The position numbers and the translations under genes were made by a program. Below are positions 25,237 to 37,182 of a DNA stretch of 64,000 nucleotides, piece after piece. The stretch's first letter is position 1, and each line of letters opens with the position of its first letter. Source of the DNA: Glandiceps talaboti (lineage: Eukaryota > Hemichordata > Enteropneusta > Spengelidae); the NCBI RefSeq assembly GCF_964340395.1, contig NC_135561.1:21880486-21944485 (forward strand). Direction: 5' to 3'. The notes below the pieces were generated by a model. It was not told the origin of the DNA and made no database searches. It saw nothing but the letters and a program-made list of their open reading frames with translations.

Positions 25237-25310
25237 GCTGAAAAATAATATATGTTGGAAGAACGGGAGATACAATCTACACCCGCATACAGGACCATTT
25301 ATAACTGATA
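25237..25310 (+). pseudogene. GIY-YIG endonuclease fragment, Penelope-like element remnant
   Basis: Translates as IIYVGRTGDTIYTRIQDHL then a stop. This is the YVG-x-TG-x-T-L/I-x-x-R-x-x-x-H pattern of GIY-YIG domains at the C-terminus of Penelope-like retroelements. The following 100 bp keep weak similarity in a broken frame. Upstream is microsatellite, so it is a short dead fragment. Assignment by motif only. Confidence 0.5.
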
Positions 25311-25639
25311 AGGAATAAAAACAAAACAGATCAACTTCAACTCGGCCAACATCTCCCTTACCGACTTCAAAATAGTATGACTACAAAAGATATGGAAGAA
25401 CAAATCATACAGACTAACGTATGTGTGCCTGTGCGTGTGCCTGTGCCTGAGTCTGTGTCTGCGTCTGTGTGCGCGCACGTGTGTGGGGGTGTACACATAT
25501 TTAAGATTGTGCCTGATGTATTACAGGTAGTTTTGCATTCTGGTTATAGTGTGTCATCAGTTTGTCTTAGTCTGTAAACTATTGCAATACGAGCAATGCA
25601 TTACGTATCATAGATTCAATGATTTGTAGATGATGTGAT

Positions 25640-26400
25640 ATTTTATGCTTAAGAGACTGAGCTACTCTTCATCGATGGGTCTCCAGTTCTGTCATCAATA
25701 TCCAATTGATGTAATGTATACATGTGTTTGTAGTCTTCATGTAGATAGCTCATTGTTTGTTTTCCTGCAGCTAACTCTTTTCTGAAAGTTCTGTCACAGT
25801 GGTGTTTGTTGTGTGCGAGTTGTCAGCCAACATCTTTGCCTTTTCTCTCTGATTTTTAAATATGATTTATTCAGAGTGAGCATGTTGTTGATTAGTAGTA
25901 AGCTGCAGCTAGCTGCTGTAGTCTATGTAATTGGGAAAATGACGTCAAGGTGTTTTTTTGTTTTTGTTTGTTCTTTGTGGGGTGTATTAAGTTTTGACTA
26001 TCGAGTTTATCCACTTTCCTAATTACCTGTGCGATGATGTGGTTATCCTTATAAACTTAGCTTATTTCGTTAAATATTTTGGTTCTTTCTGTCTTTTGTA
26101 ACACTGTGGTTTTGATCATATGGTCTTTTGGAGTACAACTAAAGTGTATGGTATTGCTTTCTTGACATTGACCAGTGGTCTGCTGACTTGGTATGGAGAT
26201 ATTGTTTTGGTGTATAAGTGTCCCTCAATTATGTGTATTTTGACATTGAGGAACCCGATGCTACTCGATGGCTCAGTTGCTGGCTCATTTCAAATTTGAT
26301 GTGTGGAAGTGTGGTGTTTGCTATGTTGTGATATTATAATAGTGTTTATCCATATGTCCAGAGTCATAGCTATCTCCATTGTACAAGTGGCTTGTGTTGT
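25640..26400 (-). pseudogene. Decayed reverse-transcriptase remnant (Penelope/DIRS-like)
   Basis: Reverse-strand translation of about 26118-26275 gives SIGFLNVKIHIIEGHLYTK and, further on, VKKAIPYTLVVL. These match the I-x-FLDV...L-x-T...K-x-x-IPYS/T-x-A block at the end of RT domains in Penelope-like and related elements. Further down (25648-25776) an open stretch with YLHEDYKHMYTLHQLDID is unexplained. Several stops and frame changes occur. It lies 3' of the NACHT-WD40 gene on the same strand, and opposite in strand to the GIY-YIG fragment. Confidence 0.45.
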
Positions 26401-26524
26401 CATTATCCTGATTGGGAGACATATTCCAATCGACATCTAACTCCTGACTGCCCATTTTGACTCTCTACTTGTTCCACTATTCAAGTCTTCAACTATACAT
26501 ATCGAACCTGAGGTGAACAAGGAA

Positions 26525-28455
26525 TTATAGAACTGCACAGGACTTCGACTTTGTGCGACCAGAGGATGCGTGTTTTTCCTTCTTCTCTTGCTCACCTTTC
26601 TTCTGTAACTCTTGTTGTCTTTGGTGTTGTTGAAAGCCTGATTCTGCTTGCTGGTTTCTCCATCTCTCTTGTAAGATACTTTTGTCGACATTGTTGACCT
26701 TGAAGAACAAAACTCTGTCATCAGCTGTGGTGATGAATACTCTGTTCTTCTTAGGGATAATATTGATGGATTCTATAGCTGAATAACCATAAATGTTGAC
26801 AATTTGAATTCCTAAGGCAACGCTCCAGACTCGGATTGTCACTTCCTCCTTGGCGGCACTCAGAATAAACTGGTCGTCTCCTGTGATTTTAGCCATTGTG
26901 ACGATATCCTCATGTCCCTTAAAGACATGTACTCGCTGAAGTGAAGCTCTATCCCATAACTTGACTGTTTTATCACTTGATGACGTCACAAAGAATGTGT
27001 CATTCGACGATAAATTGATGTCAGAGATACCATATTCATCCACCGAGTATCTGTTGTCACTCTCAGGGTCATGGGCTTGGAGTCTCTTCATTGGAGTATC
27101 ACTGGCAACACTGATGTCATAGAACTTGATAACACCATCAGGATATGCTGCCATCAGAACCTTTTCGTCTTTTGTCAGTGCTGAACACCTCATGTTGTCG
27201 GAACTGTGTTCGAATTCCAGTCGTCTTTCCGCAATAACTTCTAGGGTCTTCAAGTGAAATATAACATAACTGGTCGAACAGGGTGCTAACACTTTCTCGT
27301 CCCGAAGAAAGAATATATTGTTAGGCCCTGTGTTGGGATCATGGTGTCCCCCATACCATTGTTTATCGATGTCATATCCATAGAAATCATCGATGTATTT
27401 GCCTCCTCCTAGTAGTATAGTTGAACTGCCGTCAGGTGATATTCGCAGTCCTGCACACGGTGTATCCATATCTTTGGGACTATTCCCAAGCATTGACAGC
27501 GTGTGTGTGTCGTGTTCACTTAAAGTGTACGATCCAATACCAAAGAGTCTACAACCATCAGGAGTGGTATCGATACCAGTCAGAGGATGTTTGTGTTTTC
27601 CTTTCCATATGTTTGTAGCCAATTGCTTTCCATTATTAACATCATAAAGGGTTAGATGCTTGCCAAGCCTGTCGATTACGGCCACACGTTCTTCATCTTT
27701 GAGTAGTTTGACTCTGTGGACAATTCGGCGTGTGGCAGGTCGTTCGATGTAATATGGCACGAGACGGTTTTTGTCATAGTCGTCTTTCTCTTTCTTGTCT
27801 CGAATACCGTCTATGTTCCACACTTTGATCGTTTTATCATCCGATGCAGTGATCATCAATCGAGTTGACTGTTGTAGGACCATGCACATATCTTGGACAT
27901 CTTTAGAGTGTGGAAGTCTGTCGATAAATGTACATGAATCATATCTATCGCCATCATTTGGTGGTTTCCAGACAACTCCATATTTATTACTCTCGTGCTG
28001 TGTTAGAACCAGTTTCATCCCTTCGGTGAAAAACACTTTGAAGGGTCTCCCACCGTGGCCACCATTAAAACTCATCTTCTGGACGACACTCATGTAAGCT
28101 ACGTCATAGATAATGACACCAAAGTTATCCAGTACCATAAATTGTGTGTCATTCTTAATGAACCTTGCTTCAACAGGGCTGTTACGTTCTCGTTCGTTGA
28201 AATAATTAAACTCACCAGTATAGACGTCTAACAGAGCATGCTTCCCAAAGTGAAGACCAATGTAGCGACCACTAGTTGTGACAGCTAGTTTGGTGGATGC
28301 CATATGTCGAAGTTTGCTACGGTCAAGGATCTCGTTTACCATCTGACCAGTCAATAAATCCCATATTTTGATACTGGGGTCTTTTTTTGCACCACACGTC
28401 ACAATCAAGTGTCGTCCTTCTTTAGATTTTGCAATCACAAGATCGTTAATGAAAT
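26525..28455 (-). CDS. NACHT-WD40 gene, last exon (WD40 and CaaX tail)
   Basis: Acceptor ttgttgtag; 642 residues plus a split Asp. Several WD40 blades are visible: DPSIKIWDLLTG, SDDKTIKVWNIDG, SSSDKTVKLWDRASL, EVTIRVWSVALG. After the last blade comes a charged tail (QERWRNQQAESGFQQHQRQQ...) and the end SGRTKSKSCAVL. The polybasic stretch plus CAVL is the expected form of a prenylated C-terminus. A TTTATT (AATAAA on this strand) lies at 25866-25871, about 650 bp beyond the stop. Confidence 0.95.
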
Positions 28456-31400
28456 CTACAACAAAATAATATATGTAAAATTACACAAATAACTAAGTAA
28501 CCACTTAGTATAGTACAATATGGTAATTTTACGACATTTTAGGGAAGTTTTGCTTTTCAGGACGACATTTGTAAGAAAAGGAGTTTTATGAGCGTATCAA
28601 TATAAATACATATTGTTACTATGAATTATACACTGTAGGCAAATATGAAATTCACGTTTACAGACTTAGCGAAGATTTTTGTGTTTTATCATCAACAATC
28701 GACGTGACTGTGATTTTGTTTGTTTGTTTGCTGGTTTGTTTGTTTGTTTGTTTGTTTGTTTGTTTGTTTGTTTGTTTGTTTTTCTTGCTTGCTTGCTGTT
28801 ATAAGCAAGAATGATACAAGTTTCATGCAAAGATATACAATGTCATTAGTATCAGTAACTTATCGAAGTATAAACACCACAGGAGCCAGAATCCAAACTG
28901 ACTCTGTTTATTAATAGAATACTACATGTTATAAAGATACAGTACGACTATTACTCATACATTATAACTTTCACAGATATAAACAAACTGATAGAAACAT
29001 CCCATTAACCTACATCAGCGGCACTCCTGGTGTTTTTTTGTATCAGTTATTGTTTTCACTTAGTAGTTTTGTCATTGTGTGCCAAGTCTTTCCTTATTGT
29101 TTGCTCACTTCATTCAAGCAAACGCACCGGTGTTTTGCGTCAGTTGTAGGTCAGTTGTCTTCATGAAGTAATGTGGTTGGCTGGGTGATATTAACTACAC
29201 CCATCGACATATTTTACCAAATAAGTACTGTGTGTCATATTGTTGGCGATCATGTCTACTTATCACTGTTTTAAAGTTGAATAAATTAGATCAACAACAA
29301 TGATACAGACTATGTATAAAAATTAGTATACCTTTATGTGCTTCAACTGAACATGCTGAATCAGGGTAGAGTTGATGACCGTTTTCCAGACTCCAAGCTT
29401 TGAAGAAAAATGCTCTGACATATGTGCCTCCACTGCTATATTGTTGACGTTCAATCCTCTCAGAATACATTTCGCTGACTGCAAACTTGGAATCTGGTGT
29501 AAATTTCATAGTACATTGACCTTTACCAGTATGGCCAGCCAGGCTTAAGAAGTGTTCACCAGTTTCAATATTCCAGACATTGATCTGTTCATTGCGTTTA
29601 CCCTCTGTGAAAACAACGTCAAAATCAGATAACTGTAAACTGTTGTATTGATCAATATCAAAAACTTTAAAGGTTTTGTATTTACTAGTGAGATGTTGAT
29701 AAGATTATTTGAATTTATTTTAATGTGTTTATCATCATGTTTTCACATTGCATCGATCGTAATGGTGTCACTGCTACAGTTTTCATCATAGTTTCCGTTA
29801 TATACATATATAAACGTGTCAATATCACTCTTGTGAACGTTCGTTTAGGGGAGGGGAGAGGGTTTGTCCTAAACGAACGAAATTCGTTTCTTGAACTTGT
29901 GCGATATTGTGCGGTTGTCCCTTGGGACCTGGTTTTTAAGTACTTTCGACAAAGCGTGATCTTGGCTGCATATTTTTCCTAAAAGGTACTAAATCATGGA
30001 CGTTTTGAGATAAGACTGCCTTACAGTAAATGAAAGTAAAATAGACATACGTAGGACACAATGACCACTTGTTAACAATTCAAGATAACATTTACAGTAA
30101 CAGAATATAGACTTACCATCACTGTAAACTGGATGTCTATAACTGTAGGTGACAACAAGCATATTATCTGGTGGGATGGCAACCTGAAAGACCGGAGCAT
30201 CATGGCGTCCCTTCAGTGTGTGCAGAATTGTACAGTTCTCCAAGTCCCAAACAATTGCTGTTTTGTCTTTCGAACCACTGACAAGAAGTCGGCCATCTGA
30301 AGTTGTAGCCAGACACATTACTTCCTCAGTATGTCCAACTAGTTGTGTTTGTAACAAACCACCAGCCGCTGGAAAACATTGGTTGTAAGGTAAAATCGGT
30401 ATGGTCTTACTGGCTGTTGATTTCTCGGCATCTGAGACCAACTTTGTGATGTGTCGTCCATCGACATCGGATAATCTACCAATTAATTCATAGATAAGAT
30501 TATCTGGTGCCGTCCTCAGGGCAGATGCTCCAAGACGTATCGAATCACCAACTTGACGGATTTCTTCATCATTGGGGTACTCTTGGAAGGCCATGTTGAA
30601 ATCTTGAAGAACTTCCCCAAGACCCATACCCTTTAACTTAGCCATCAGGAAATCAAAATTAAATAGAGCATGTTTCTTTAGCTGGTCAGCATCTTTTGTG
30701 TAAATCAAATGGAATGGCAGCTGTCCGAGTTTCCTAACATTAAAGCGACCGTTCTCGAATTCGAGGGGCTGGTGACCGACTTTCCTGTCTTCTTCATCTT
30801 TCTGAGGCTTTTGAAATCTCGACATTTGAAGGGAAGTATAGTTGAAAGGTTTCTTCGTTCCTCTGGACCACATACCGATGTAATACTCGGAACAAGTACT
30901 ATGCAATCTGTTGACAGTCGTAGGGTCTTCTAAATACCGTTCTTTGGCTACTTCGATGAACTGGCGATGATACCAGTAGATGACACGTGACCCTTCAGCT
31001 TCTCTTTCAACTAGATAGTCGTTGATTTCAGCTCGTATGCGTGTCCATAACAGTGGTGGGATTCTTCTCGTCGGTGGTAACCAATAAGCGTAGACTTCAT
31101 TGAGAACTTCGTCATCCAATGAGAGCAAATCTTCAAGTTCAGCTTCAGCAACACCATTCTGGGAGATGGTCATGTAGGCTAGGGCACGTGATACCAGTGT
31201 TTTACCATGGTATTGCTCCAATCTATCAAATATCAATGATATCATACCCTTCACTGATGGTTCAACTTTGATCTGAGATGTCGGAAGATAGGATTGCCAC
31301 CGTGAAGCCTGGTCAAACAGTAATTTAAGGAAGAGTGGTAAACTGCACTTTTGTATTGCATTAGATATGATGGTCTTCTGTTCCAATGTGACTGTTCGTT

Positions 31401-34400
31401 TTTCGGTCTGTAACCACGACTCGATGATTTTCGTACTTTCATCAACAGATAATTGTGTCACTTTAGCACGGGGTACTGTCGTTGGAAGGATTGATTTTAA
31501 CCTCTCTAAAATTCCGAATTCCTTCGGAAGAGTAGATACTATGATAGCAGCGTGTGGAGGTAGATATCTTGGTAACCAGGACATTCTGTGTGCGCCCTCA
31601 GCCGGTGATAACTGGTCAAGAGAATCAATGAAAATCACCAGTGGTTTGGCTTTGGTGGCGTATCTGAGAACTTGTGCAAACCAACGAACAACCCTGAAGT
31701 AGTCATCAGGGACGACTCCTGGATCCTGACCATATATGGCTAACACTTGTTGGCAGATCGATTTCAGTAACTGACGTACACCTGTACTTGCTGGCGTTGT
31801 CCCAAGGAATCTCAGTACCACTGCAGCACTGCTTTTATCAAACCACTCTGATGCTGACTGGAAAGCAGCTTTTGCCATCACTGATGTCTTCCCACTACCA
31901 GACTCGCCATACAGTACCATCGGGTATGCTCCAGTTGGATTACCATTGACTCTTTCTTGTATATAACTTTGAACCTTTGTCAGAAGCTCTGTTCTGCCGT
32001 GAAATGACTGACATTTGAATTTACAGAACGTGAGATGTTGTAGGATCTCTTCATATATCGGCATACTGCTGATGTGTTTTTCATCTTTCTTTGCAGCTCG
32101 GTTGATGAGATCTACGATGGTCTTGTAGAACGTCTTAAGAAATGTGTTTAAGTATCGTTTATGATCAGGGATATCTAGATCCACTCCTTTCTCAGACCAT
32201 TTATCAAGAGTAGATTCGATGACATTAGATTGCTTCAAAGCTTCTTGGACACGTTTATCCCTCAAATCTGTCAATAGATGTTTAGCATCTTGGTCTACTT
32301 GGTTTTCCTTCCAGTTAAAATCTGTGAAATTTTTCACTTCTTTGTTGTCCACGTGTTCTTCCAAGTCGGTAAACTTACGCACAAAACATACACAGTGGTC
32401 TTCTCTGTTGCCCTTGGCATCTAAAATACCACGTTTTACTTCATCATGAGTCACTGTAGGATAGAATTTCACTTATAATTCTTTCATATTTATTATCTAT
32501 TATTTTGCACAATATTTCATTTTATGTTATATTATGTTATATTATGTTATGTTATGTTATGTTATGTTATGTTATGTTATGTTATATTATGTTATGTTAT
32601 GTTATGTTATGTTATGTTATGTTGTGTTGTGTTGTGTTGTGTTGCGTTGCGTTGTGTTGTGTTGTGTTGTGTTGTGTTATGTTGTGTCATGTCATGTCGT
32701 GTCGTGTCGTGTTGTTTATATTATGTTATACTCTGTCATGTTAAGTTATGCTTTGCCATGTCATGTTATGTAGTGTCACGTAATATTATGTTATTCTACG
32801 CTATTGTGTCATTTGATTTTCCATTGTTTTAATTCATGTTATTTCGTTTGATTATCCACTGTTATTTCATTTTATTTCGTTCCATTGTACTGTTTTATTT
32901 CATTGTTTAATTTATTTCGTTTGATTTTCCATCTTTTATTTCATTTTAATTTATTTCGTTTGATTTTCCATTGTGTTATTTCATTTTGTTATTTCGTCCC
33001 ATTGTTTTATTTCATTTTATGTTTTTCGTTCGGTTTTCCATTGTTTTATTTCATTTTGATTTATTTCGTTTGATTTTGTTATATTATGATATGCTAATTT
33101 GTATTACATGTCTGTAGTTATTTTGTTGTGTTTCATGTTAGTTCATTTTAATCTGACTTATTCATTATTAATGCAACCAGTACTTATTTACAATAAAAAC
33201 AGTTAATGAATCTAAACAAAGTTGTGTTGTCAAATTTATAATAGTGACAATAATAAGTCAATAAATCAGTGCGTTCAGTAAAATGTAATTGCCATGGTTA
33301 CCTTACGTTGTAGTTATTCAAATTTGCTAAAATAAAGTTTCAGAGCTAATATTGTGACTTGTATATATTTATCGGGAATGAAATATACACTGACAATAAC
33401 ACAATTAAGACGTTCACCTGATATTTTATACTTTGATGCTTGGTTTTCGTCAAACTGTCCTTTCTTCTGACACATGGTGGCAGCATATCTAAGTAACTCC
33501 TGTATATTCTCAAATACACCCCACCATTTATTGCGATCTTGGTCCATTTTGTCTGGATTAGCGTTGTCATTGAAATGTACCAATTTAGAACTAATTGGTT
33601 GTAGTATATAAATAGGGGGAACTGAGTTGGTGTCTTTATGAAACCATTCGTCTAAATGTTGGACGGACTTTCCATCGTCTACCAACACTTGTCTCATGGA
33701 TTCAAATTCTATTGATAGAATCTTTGGTGGGAATGGACGGTAGCCATATTTTTGACACAGAAATGTCTGCAAGACAAAAACATCAACAAAAAACATACAA
33801 TATGCTGTGAATTTGTGCGATTAGACAGTGCACAACTGTGAGGTGTGTGCAAACGCGTTCACAAAGAAGAATGCACACGCGCGCAAACGCGCGCGCACGT
33901 AGTCAGGTAGGCAGGCAGGTAGTCACACACTATTTTAATGATAGATTTATAGTCGTTGATTTCAATAGATGGCAATCAGTGACTATAAGTCTACAAGGAT
34001 GCAAAGAGAGTAACAAAGTAACTTACCACAAAATTTGGACCAGTGGAGACTTTTTGACATTCTGCAATTTCTTTCATGCATAGTTCTGACGTCATGTGAT
34101 CATCTGTAGCTTCATCTCGTACACCCCATCTCATATCAACCACTTGAAATTCCAATCCATACTTTGATTTACAGTAATCTTTTAGTTTAGGATAGACATC
34201 TCTCATCAAGGCATTCCGTTCTACCGAGGTATCTGTCAATGATTAACATATCAGGTAGAATTCAGTCATTAAAAATAACTCTATACCGTCCATTTGTCTT
34301 GGTCGTTACTAAATCAACTCTCGTACTCGGTATAAATCTATAACCACCTGTTACCTGTTACTGGCAACAACACATTTACTTCAGATGGTGGTAAGAAACG

Positions 34401-35212
34401 TGTCTTTTGTTTGCTTTACGGCTAGTGTATAATTAGCACAACTGAACTGATAAGGTACAAAATGAATAAAGAAATAACTTTAGCTCATTCTAATTTTAGT
34501 TTTCGAATTCGAAAAAGACAAGTAGCACGTAGTCTAGCCAATTTATTAGACTTGTGATAGTACAATTCCACAATCAATCATTTGGAATGAGATAGATTTA
34601 GATACACATCTGCTTGTCAAACACGGCCAGTGCAAAGGTTTAAGAGGTGAACAGACTATGTCCTGCCAAGTCAGCAGGTGTCCCTTTCTACGACCAACAG
34701 GAGCTATCAGCCTACGTCCTGTGTCAACACTGATGATTAAGTGACCTTCTACGACCTAACCGTATTACTGCTTGTAGTCATAGTTACGTAGCTACATTAA
34801 CATTCCAGTTGTGTTGATGTGTTGAACAATTATTTAAATCAAAATTGTCTTTCTAAAAACCAAGACGATAATTGTTGACTATAGATATTAACCGAATCGG
34901 GTCACTACACTTGTCTTAAATTCTAAGAGATAAACCATTTGATTTCTGGAGGCCAACAACAATGGAAATTTTTCAACCACCAGTCAGAGAAACTAGAAAC
35001 ATTTTTTTGCCTAGTAGGGATACAGAAATATTGTTTTGAAATAATCCTTTAAATTTGACTATTGTCGTCACGTCGTGTAGAATATTACTGACAATCTTAG
35101 TTCAGTGTCTCCATGTCAGTTTTTGTATTTCTTTGATGGTTGTATGCATGCATGCATGCACATACATACATACATACATACATACATACATACATACATA
35201 CATACGTACGTA

Positions 35213-35248
<36 letters not shown>

Positions 35249-37182
35249 TACATAGTACATACATACATACATACATACATACATACATACATACATACAT
35301 ACATGCATTCATCGACATTTTTGACATTAAAGGCTAACATAGTGCATCTTGTGTCATTTCAACGTCAGTGTGATAACAGTGATCGATATCACAATTTAAA
35401 TTTGAATTCAGTAAACTAACACTGTGAAAAATGCATGCCATACCATTTAGAATTATTGTTAATAATTATGAAAAATTACAGAATTCATTCAAGGTGCTAA
35501 GTCATTCAGTATTCTTAGTAATTTTGTTCGATGGCAGTGTTTCGGTTTGTTTCAGCATTTGTCAACAGTTAGTACAAGAAAGTTTAGGTGCCTCCGGCCT
35601 GGGCTCCAGAAACACATGTACTTGACCGCATTTGTAGTTAGTTTCTGCACTTGCAGCACAACAATCGTTTTAGGTCATACCTTGGAAACTATTTTTTTTT
35701 CTGTTTAGAGTTGGTCAGCAAATTTTCCCCCTGTTTTTGGGCGGCAGCAATTTGTTTTGAAAATCCTCCTCCACCCCCCCCCCCTAAAAAGTCAAATAGT
35801 TTACCACTATTGGACGTCTTTCTCCTAACCCAATGATGCGTACAGAAGTGTACCGATTATCATTGTAGAATTTGTTAGGAATGCCCCGTTGCATTTGGTT
35901 GCCCATGGTAACAGAACCCCCCCCCCTCTCCGTACATGTACATGACAACAGAAATTATATTTAACGCTCACAAAATACCAAGTTTGCAAAACTTCTTTGG
36001 AAACATTACAACTTACAAGCCAAGGTTAAGACAAGTCGAGTTGTGCCGATATACTAGAGTTGTTAAATAAAATACATACATTTTCTTTTGGAATGCAACT
36101 TGGTAACCTACTTCTAATAAGTCTAGTCGTGTACACTCACTATACAGATATACTATGACTGTTAAACTGAGACCACTATAGCGGCCTGAGACTAAAACTA
36201 GCCAGGGCTAGACTACCATTCTCTCGGTTCAATCGACACCATCCACCCACCCCCACCCCCCATCCTACCGTTCGTCCATATTGACGAAACGTAAAAAGAC
36301 AACTTACACAGACAAATTAAAACAATCCACACAAACACGATATATCACTTGTTATTCTATAATGACATACCAGTGACATAAAGCTGTGGTATATGTATAT
36401 ACAGTTGGGTTACCAGGACAACAACACGAATGTTCACAGTTTAATCTTGGTTAATTAATAAGTAACTTTAAGTAGGTCAAGGATTTTAAAATAAATTAAT
36501 ATATCATAAATACATATTTCTTTAACCTAGTACCTCAAGAACAGACCTTTTTAACCCTAAAGAAATAGCAATAAGAGATATTGCACGAATAACTAGGCAA
36601 ATAGTAAAACAAACAAATGAATTTACACATGTGTCTAACATTTACCGACAAAAATTATAACCATGAAGTCGCATTAAAATTAGGGTAAATCTTTGTATCA
36701 TTTAAAGGGTTATTTAGACATTATATGCATAAGCCGGCTAATTGTCTTTTAAAATAATCATCTTAATACATAGATCCTCCACCAACGCTGGTTCATCCAC
36801 GTTGGTCCACCAACGCTGGTTCATCAACGCTGGTCCATCAACGCTAGTGGAGGGTCTATGATTTAATGGTACGTAATAATCGTCACCATTATCGGCATTT
36901 ATTCATGATATAATTATTAGCCTATGATTGCAGGTAAACTTTGAGAAATGTGTAAAACTGTGTAAGACTGATTGGTAAGCCGTCAAGTATATTTACCTGA
37001 TGACGCCACGCGACTAAAAACCAGACTACCAAACAATTAAAAGGTCGTAATATAATCGTTTTACTTCATTACTCACCTGTGAAGGTAGAGCTGGTAAAAA
37101 TACGCACCACTCGTGATCTTAGTGGCGGTAGATTCACGTGGCATTTACCTAACAACAGTTGTGTTTTCACCTCATCTGACAT
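26525..37182 (-). CDS. DUF4062-NACHT-WD40 protein (NWD1/NWD2 family) with CaaX end
   Basis: Six coding exons: 37182-37077, 34232-34027, 33766-33418, 32453-30117, 29604-29332, 28455-26525. They total 5,202 nt = 1,733 residues plus TAA, with matching phases at all five junctions. The ATG at 37180-37182 has an in-frame TGA 9 nt upstream. Order: DUF4062-like N-terminus (about 24-140; IFTSSTFTDTSVERN, then FQVVDMRWGVRDEA), NACHT NTPase (about 395-560; Walker A GESGSGKT at 403-410, Walker B LVIFID at 492-497), helical region, WD40 repeats (about 924-1690), a Gln/Glu/Lys-rich tail, and C-terminal CAVL after GRTKSKS. Family members are cytosolic STAND-type ATPases thought to switch by nucleotide-driven oligomerisation; WD40s sense or scaffold. 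The terminal CAVL fits a CaaX box for geranylgeranylation (X = Leu), implying membrane targeting; that is inference. Size is close to vertebrate NWD2 as I recall it. No break seen. Confidence 0.9.
28713..28800. repeat. (TTTG)n microsatellite in NACHT-WD40 intron
   Basis: About 13 units of tttg followed by (cttg)3. Intronic. Confidence 0.95.
29332..29604 (-). CDS. NACHT-WD40 gene, exon 5 (WD40)
   Basis: Acceptor ttttcacag, donor aaag|gtatac. Encodes EGKRNEQINVWNIETGEHFL ... LAGHTGKGQCTMKFTPDSKF ... AWSLENGHQLY, i.e. parts of two WD40 blades. Phase 1 at both ends. Confidence 0.9.
30117..32453 (-). CDS. NACHT-WD40 gene, exon 4 (NACHT core)
   Basis: 2,337-nt exon, acceptor cctacag, donor gatg|gtaagt. 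Contains Walker A GESGSGKT, Walker B LVIFIDSLDQLS, the downstream WLPRYLPPHAAIIVST segment (sensor region), winged-helix-like and helical parts, and the first WD40 (GHTEEVMCLATTSDG ... SGSKDKTAIVWDLE). Junction residues 221 and 1000 are split codons. Confidence 0.95.
32515..33080. repeat. (TTATG)n and ATTTCATTTT-type degenerate repeats in intron
   Basis: ttatg/ttgtg/ttgcg/tcatg 5-mers from 32520 to about 32800, drifting from ttatg to ttgtg to tcgtg in order, then irregular 'tttatttcgttygattttcc' units to about 33080. Lies in the intron between exons 3 and 4. Confidence 0.9.
33418..33766 (-). CDS. NACHT-WD40 gene, exon 3
   Basis: Acceptor cttgcag, donor tcag|gtgaac. Begins TFLCQKYGYRPFPPKI, the typical end of the N-terminal domain (G-x-KYGYRP), followed by a region with DEWFHKDTNSVPPIYILQPI. 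Ends in phase 1. Confidence 0.92.
34027..34232 (-). CDS. NACHT-WD40 gene, exon 2 (DUF4062-like)
   Basis: Acceptor ttgacag, donor gtg|gtaagt. Encodes DTSVERNALMRDVYPKLKDY ... FQVVDMRWGVRDEATDDHMT ... CQKVSTGPNFV. RWGV and the preceding ERN..R segment are the conserved core of the N-terminal domain in NWD/TEP1-type proteins. Confidence 0.92.
34929..35808. mobile_element. Putative 0.88-kb element in NACHT-WD40 intron 1
   Basis: Left end gataaaccatttgatttctgg; the right end in reverse complement reads ggtaaactatttgactttt then a poly-G stretch, i.e. an inverted pair similar to the ends of 22811-24528. A microsatellite (catgcatg, cata, cgta, caca) sits inside at 35140-35305. The section 35390-35600 is clearly homologous to 46990-47205. 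No ORF of note. Interpretation as one element is inference. Confidence 0.55.
36769..36860. repeat. Small hairpin with internal 16-17-bp tandem repeat
   Basis: Arms catagatcctccac and gtggagggtctatg (one mismatch) enclose four units of 'ccaacgctggttcat'. Looks like a very small foldback element within intron 1 of the NACHT-WD40 gene. Confidence 0.75.
37077..37182 (-). CDS. NACHT-WD40 gene, first coding exon
   Basis: Encodes MSDEVKTQLLLGKC...RVVRIFTSSTFT plus one base, then donor g|gtgagt. The upstream in-frame TGA makes this ATG the natural start. The exon ends inside the 'SSTFTD' motif, which is completed by the next exon (G|AT = Asp). 5' UTR exons above 37183 cannot be seen. Confidence 0.85.
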
